Positions 60,869 to 64,000 of a DNA stretch of 64,000 bases are shown one piece after another (position 1 is the first letter of the stretch; the number at the start of each line of letters is the position of its first letter). The stretch is from Nocardia amikacinitolerans NBRC 108937 (GTDB taxonomy: Bacteria > Actinomycetota > Actinomycetes > Mycobacteriales > Mycobacteriaceae). Location: contig NZ_BDAU01000083.1 in NCBI RefSeq assembly GCF_001612615.1, forward strand, positions 145,328 through 209,327, read 5' to 3'. The notes beneath the pieces were generated by a model, which ran no database searches, was not told the origin of the DNA, and saw only the letters and a program-made list of their open reading frames with translations. Both the position numbers and the translations under genes were made by a program.

Positions 60869-62247
60869 GCGCGGAGGATCGGGGGAATCCCGCTACCGAC
60901 GGGTGTGCCGACCGCGGCGCACCGGATGACCAGACCGCGTGTCGCGCACCGGTGATGGAAGCAGCGAGGCCGTGTGCGCCGAACTCCCCAAACCGGTACG
61001 ACCAGACCACGTGCGACGCAACGGCGAACGCATCGGCCCCAGGTGCGCGGGCATCGCGCGGCGGGGGTCGGCCCGCGCAGCACCGAGACGGGGAACCGCC
61101 CTCTGCCGCCGCCATGGCTGACAATCGAACACAGTGCGGCACACCGCCGACGTCCCCAGCCAACCCGCACGTGACGTCACGGGACGCGTACGACGAGTCG
61201 GCAGCAAGTCCACATGTGGCGGCAGCGGCCGACATCGACTTCGACGCACCCGCAGCAAGTCCGCATGAGACCGCAGCAGCCGGTACCGACTTCGACGCAC
61301 TCGCCGCGAGTCCACGCGTGACAGCAGCAGCCGGTACCGACCTCGACGCACCCGCAGCAAGTTCGCGTCAGACCGCAGCAGCCGGTACCGACCTCGACAT
61401 ACGCGCGACGAGTCCACGTCGGGCTGCGACGGCCGGTGTCGACGGATCGGCAGGTAGTCCGCGGGCGGGCGCCGACATCGAGGCGGTCGGGTTGACCTGT
61501 GCGGTGGGGCGGCGGGAGGTCGTTGTCGACGCTTCGTTCACGATTCGGGCCGGGGAGGTCGTTGGCATCGTCGGTCCCAATGGGAGCGGCAAGACGACGT
61601 TGCTGCATGTGCTCGCGGGCGTGCGGCGGCCGAAGGCGGGGCGAGTTCGGGTGGGCGGACGCGCGCTGCACAAGCTATCGCCGCGGGCGCGGGCCAAGAC
61701 CGTGGCGCTGGTCGCCCAGGACGAACGGCCACCCGCGGATCTTCTCGCGGGCGAAGTGGTGGCGCTGGGACGCACGCCCTACCTACCGCCGTGGGGCGTC
61801 GGATCACCACGGGAGCGGCAAGCGATCGAGGAGGCGCTGGCGACGGTCGACCTGGCGGGCTTCGCCGAGCGTCCGGTGCACCGCCTCTCCGGAGGCGAAC
61901 GGCAACGGGTCCTGTTGGCGCGGGCCCTGGTGCAGGACACGCCGGTGCTGATGCTGGACGAGCCGACCAACCACCTGGACATCACCCATCGGCTGGAGCT
62001 ACTGGCCTTGGCCCGCACCCTGAACCGCACGGTCGTCATGGCCCTGCACGAGCTCGCGCTGGCCGACCGCTACTGCGACCGAATCATGGTGCTGCACAAC
62101 GGCCGCACGCATCCGCCAGAGCCGCCCGAGACGGCGCTGCGTCCCGAAGTGGTCGCGTCCGTCTTCGGTGTGCGCGCGACCCGCGTACCGCACCCCGACA
62201 CCGGCGAAAACCACCTGTTGATCACCCCGCGAGAGGCGACACCATGA
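60865..62247 (+). CDS. btuD: Vitamin B12 ABC transporter ATPase with repeat-rich N-terminal extension
   Basis: A 460-residue frame. Residues about 203-460 are a complete ATPase: Walker A GPNGSGKTT, signature LSGGERQRVLLARALV, Walker B VLMLDEPTNHLD and switch His in MALHELALAD. Residues 1-200 have no similarity I recognise and are rich in Ala, Asp, Ser and Thr, with four to five 17-residue repeats (AASPHETAAAGTDFDA) from residue 113. GTG at 60865 overlaps the btuC stop, which supports translation of the whole frame; internal ATGs at 60955 and 61114 are alternatives. A normal BtuD is about 250-270 residues. Confidence 0.82.
   Translation: MSAEDRGNPATDGCADRGAPDDQTACRAPVMEAARPCAPNSPNRYDQTTCDATANASAPGARASRGGGRPAQHRDGEPPSAAAMADNRTQCGTPPTSPANPHVTSRDAYDESAASPHVAAAADIDFDAPAASPHETAAAGTDFDALAASPRVTAAAGTDLDAPAASSRQTAAAGTDLDIRATSPRRAATAGVDGSAGSPRAGADIEAVGLTCAVGRREVVVDASFTIRAGEVVGIVGPNGSGKTTLLHVLAGVRRPKAGRVRVGGRALHKLSPRARAKTVALVAQDERPPADLLAGEVVALGRTPYLPPWGVGSPRERQAIEEALATVDLAGFAERPVHRLSGGERQRVLLARALVQDTPVLMLDEPTNHLDITHRLELLALARTLNRTVVMALHELALADRYCDRIMVLHNGRTHPPEPPETALRPEVVASVFGVRATRVPHPDTGENHLLITPREATP
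61201..61443. repeat. 51-bp tandem repeat array within the 5' part of btuD
   Basis: Units begin at 61201, 61252, 61303 and 61354, with a partial, degenerate fifth unit to about 61443. Each 51-bp unit encodes 17 residues around the core AAAGTDFDAP. All copies keep the frame. Confidence 0.85.
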
Positions 62248-63269
62248 AGAACACGTCCCGAATGCTGGCCGCGGCCACGCTGGCGGCGACCTTGGCGGCA
62301 TGTAGCAACCAAGCCCCCGCCGCGGGCACCCTCACGATCCGCAACTGCGACCAGGAGGTCCGGTTTCCCGCGCCCGCGCAGCGGATGTTCGTCAACGACG
62401 GCAACCTCATCTCCATGGCGCTGGCACTCGGCGCGCAGGAGCAGGTGGTGGCCGTCTCCAGTCTCCAGCGCGACGCAGACACGCTTCGCCGCCACTACGG
62501 ACCGGCGGTCGACGCACTGAAATCCGTTGCCCCCGAATATCCCGCGCGCGAGACGGTGCTCGCCCAGCGCCCGGACGTCATGGTCGCGGGCTGGAGCTAC
62601 GGCTACGACGAGGCGAAGAACCTCACCCCCGACTCGCTGCGCACGGACGGCGTCGCCGCGTATGTGCTCACCGAAAGCTGCCGCCAGCGCGAGGGCGAAC
62701 GCCAGCGCGGAATCGTGGAACCTTGGATGGCGCTGCGCGACGATCTCACAAATCTGGGCGCGATCACCGGCCGCGCCGACCGCGCCGCCGAACTCACCGC
62801 CGACCTGGATGCCAGGCTCGCCGCCCTGCGTTCCGCACCGCAGCCCGAGCGAAGGCCCACCGTGTTCCTGTTCGACAGCGCCAGCGACACGATCTTCTCC
62901 AGCGGCAAATTCGGTGCGCCGCAGGCGATCCTCGACGCCGCGGGCGCGCGCAACATCCTCGACGACGTCGACGACACCTGGACCAGGGTCTCCTGGGAGC
63001 GACTGGCGGCCGCCGACCCGGACGCCATCATGTTCGTCGACTACCCGAAGCAGTCGTTCGAGCAGAAGGTGGAGATGCTGCGCACCAAGCCCGGCATCAA
63101 TCGGCTCCGCGCGGTGACCGAGGGCCGCTTCCTGAACCTGCCGTACGCGCTGTGGACCAGCGGGCCGCTCAACATCGACGCCGCCGAACAAATCCGCAAG
63201 CAGCTGGAGCGGTGGAACATGCTGCCGCCCTCCGGGATCGAGCCCCGCGTGGACGACGCGGTGCGCTGA
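62244..63269 (+). CDS. btuF: Vitamin B12 ABC transporter substrate-binding lipoprotein
   Basis: A 341-residue periplasmic-binding-type lipoprotein. The signal peptide ends in LAAC with Cys20. Two lobes of the TroA/FecB fold are visible: QRMFVNDGNLISMALALGAQEQVVAV, RPDVMVAGWSYG, then WERLAAADPDAIMFVDYP. It has an internal Cys pair (Cys35 and a later Cys in LTESCRQ). ATG at 62244 overlaps the btuD stop by four bases. Third gene of the riboswitch-controlled operon. Some siderophore binders share this fold. Confidence 0.9.
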   Translation: MKNTSRMLAAATLAATLAACSNQAPAAGTLTIRNCDQEVRFPAPAQRMFVNDGNLISMALALGAQEQVVAVSSLQRDADTLRRHYGPAVDALKSVAPEYPARETVLAQRPDVMVAGWSYGYDEAKNLTPDSLRTDGVAAYVLTESCRQREGERQRGIVEPWMALRDDLTNLGAITGRADRAAELTADLDARLAALRSAPQPERRPTVFLFDSASDTIFSSGKFGAPQAILDAAGARNILDDVDDTWTRVSWERLAAADPDAIMFVDYPKQSFEQKVEMLRTKPGINRLRAVTEGRFLNLPYALWTSGPLNIDAAEQIRKQLERWNMLPPSGIEPRVDDAVR

Positions 63270-63299
63270 TTCAGCCACAGGTCGGTTGCGCCGGTTCGC

Positions 63300-63770
63300 T
63301 CAGTCGAGCGAACCGGTTTCGGCGAGCGTGGCGAGTTTGGCCAGCGCGAGTCGCCAGCCCAGTTCGTTGTCCTCCGGTTTCACCGCGCTGGGCAGGCCCT
63401 CGTGGATCGCCACCAGATCCGTGCCGCCGTCGGCCGCGTCGGAAAGGGTGACGGCGACGGTCATCTCGCCGCCCGCGGCCGGATCGTCGCTCTCGAATTC
63501 GATGATCTCCACAACCTGTTCGTCGGGGATCAAGGTGACGAAACGCCCTTGATAGGTGTCGGATTGGGCGGTGGTCTTGCCGGTATCGGTCGGGTCGTCG
63601 TAGGTGAGGGTGATGCGGAATCGGCCGCCCTCGCGCGGCTCGAATTCGTGGACGTGGCTGGTCATTCCAGTGGGCACCCGCCACCGCGCGACCGCGTCGG
63701 CGTCCAGCAGCAGGCCGTAGACGGTCGACCGCGATGCGCGAATGTGCTTGCCGATCCTGGTGCTGGACAT
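63300..63770 (-). CDS. SRPBCC/AHSA1-family protein
   Basis: A 156-residue START-like protein. The N-terminus RIGKHIRASRSTVYGLLLDADAVARWRVP and the segment FEPREGGRFRITLTYDD, YQGRFVTLIPDEQVVEIIEFE and GWRLALAKLATL fit the AHSA1 type. Such proteins bind hydrophobic ligands; the role here is unknown. ATG at 63770 is seven bases after a TANNNT hexamer. It converges with btuF. Confidence 0.85.
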   Translation of the reverse strand: MSSTRIGKHIRASRSTVYGLLLDADAVARWRVPTGMTSHVHEFEPREGGRFRITLTYDDPTDTGKTTAQSDTYQGRFVTLIPDEQVVEIIEFESDDPAAGGEMTVAVTLSDAADGGTDLVAIHEGLPSAVKPEDNELGWRLALAKLATLAETGSLD

Positions 63771-63777
63771 GTGCACC

Positions 63778-63783
63778 ACGGTA
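63778..63783 (-). promoter_or_regulatory. Leaderless -10 element for the SRPBCC gene
   Basis: On the minus strand TACCGT is followed by seven bases and then ATG at 63770. Confidence 0.45.
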
Positions 63784-63884
63784 GTCCGCGACCTCGGCGC
63801 GCGATCAGCCTCGATACGGCGAGCCCCCGAAATGCCTCCAGCTACGGTCGGGACCTTCGCGGTTGACGGACATCCGCCGAACGC

Positions 63885-63916
63885 AAAAAGGCCCCCAACT
63901 GATGCTGGGGGCCTTT
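63885..63916 (-). terminator. Rho-independent terminator of the rRNA operon
   Basis: An 11-bp perfect stem (AAAGGCCCCCA against TGGGGGCCTTT) is followed on the minus strand by a run of five U. It lies just past the 5S rRNA 3' end. Confidence 0.93.
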
Positions 63917-63925
63917 CGCAATGAT

Positions 63926-64000
63926 GTTCCGGCGGTGTCCTACTCTCCCACACCCTGTCGAGTGCAGTACCATCGGCGCAGGTGGCCTTAGCTTCCGGGT
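63926..64000 (-). rRNA. rrf: 5S ribosomal RNA, 3' part (cut by window edge)
   Basis: The complement of the last 75 bases is the 3' two-thirds of an actinobacterial 5S rRNA: it contains the complement of GGTGTCCTACTCTCCCACAC and the CGATGGTACTGCA segment typical of loops C to E, ending in GCCGGAAC. The 5' end lies outside the window. A minus-strand rRNA operon (16S-23S-5S) therefore starts further right. Confidence 0.95.

Overview
The window is a high-GC actinobacterial chromosome segment, most likely from Nocardia or a close mycolic-acid relative. The evidence is the very high GC in third codon positions, a mycothiol-type enzyme, a penicillin-binding lipoprotein of the mycobacterial type, a BioQ/BioB/BsaP biotin module and an NrtR/nadABC module. 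The order of the bio, nad, his and trp blocks also matches, from memory, the Mycobacterium tuberculosis Rv1589-Rv1618 region. Nothing looks like a plasmid, prophage or insertion sequence. The genus is an inference from content, not a database match.

Layout. 1-6156: a 5'-truncated flotillin-like coiled-coil gene translationally coupled to a giant AAA ATPase. 6178-10071: an alanine/sodium symporter, a DUF4188 protein, a low-molecular-weight tyrosine phosphatase and an orphan gene followed by a 24-bp tandem repeat. 10072-15873 (minus): tesB, pyk, an amino-acid ABC permease and binding protein without an ATPase, a TM2 protein and lgt. 15965-21667 (minus): trpA, trpB, trpC, the trp-associated membrane protein and trpE, with no trpF. 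21770-23544 (plus): peroxiredoxin, a small membrane protein and a MarR regulator.

23557-32916 (minus): hisD-hisC-hisB-hisH, then priA-impA-hisF, then hisI. The run is interrupted by a MarR/lipoprotein pair and by a Ser/Thr kinase. PriA is expected to supply the missing TrpF activity, so the his and trp blocks are functionally linked. 33213-43613: mixed single genes (DUF1579-like, maleylpyruvate-isomerase-like, kinase, PbpLipo, arylamine N-acetyltransferase, a winged-helix HTH_42 protein, an MFS pump with a divergent MarR, a broken GNAT gene and a YbaK deacylase).

43797-48407: nadA-nadB-nadC diverging from an NrtR-type repressor, with a palindrome against the repressor start codon. 48497-50973: a DUF234-type ATPase and small genes. 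51028-53649: DUF2567, bsaP and bioB diverging from a BioQ-like TetR regulator, with a TGAAC-N3-GTTCA site between. 54239-58303: an SsuABC-type transporter with a flavin monooxygenase. 59684-63269: a cobalamin riboswitch and a BtuCDF transporter whose ATPase carries a repeat-rich N-terminal extension. The right edge holds an rRNA-operon terminator and part of a 5S rRNA gene on the minus strand.

Many starts here sit 6-7 nt after a TANNNT hexamer and lack a Shine-Dalgarno sequence. They are read as leaderless, and this was used to choose several start codons.
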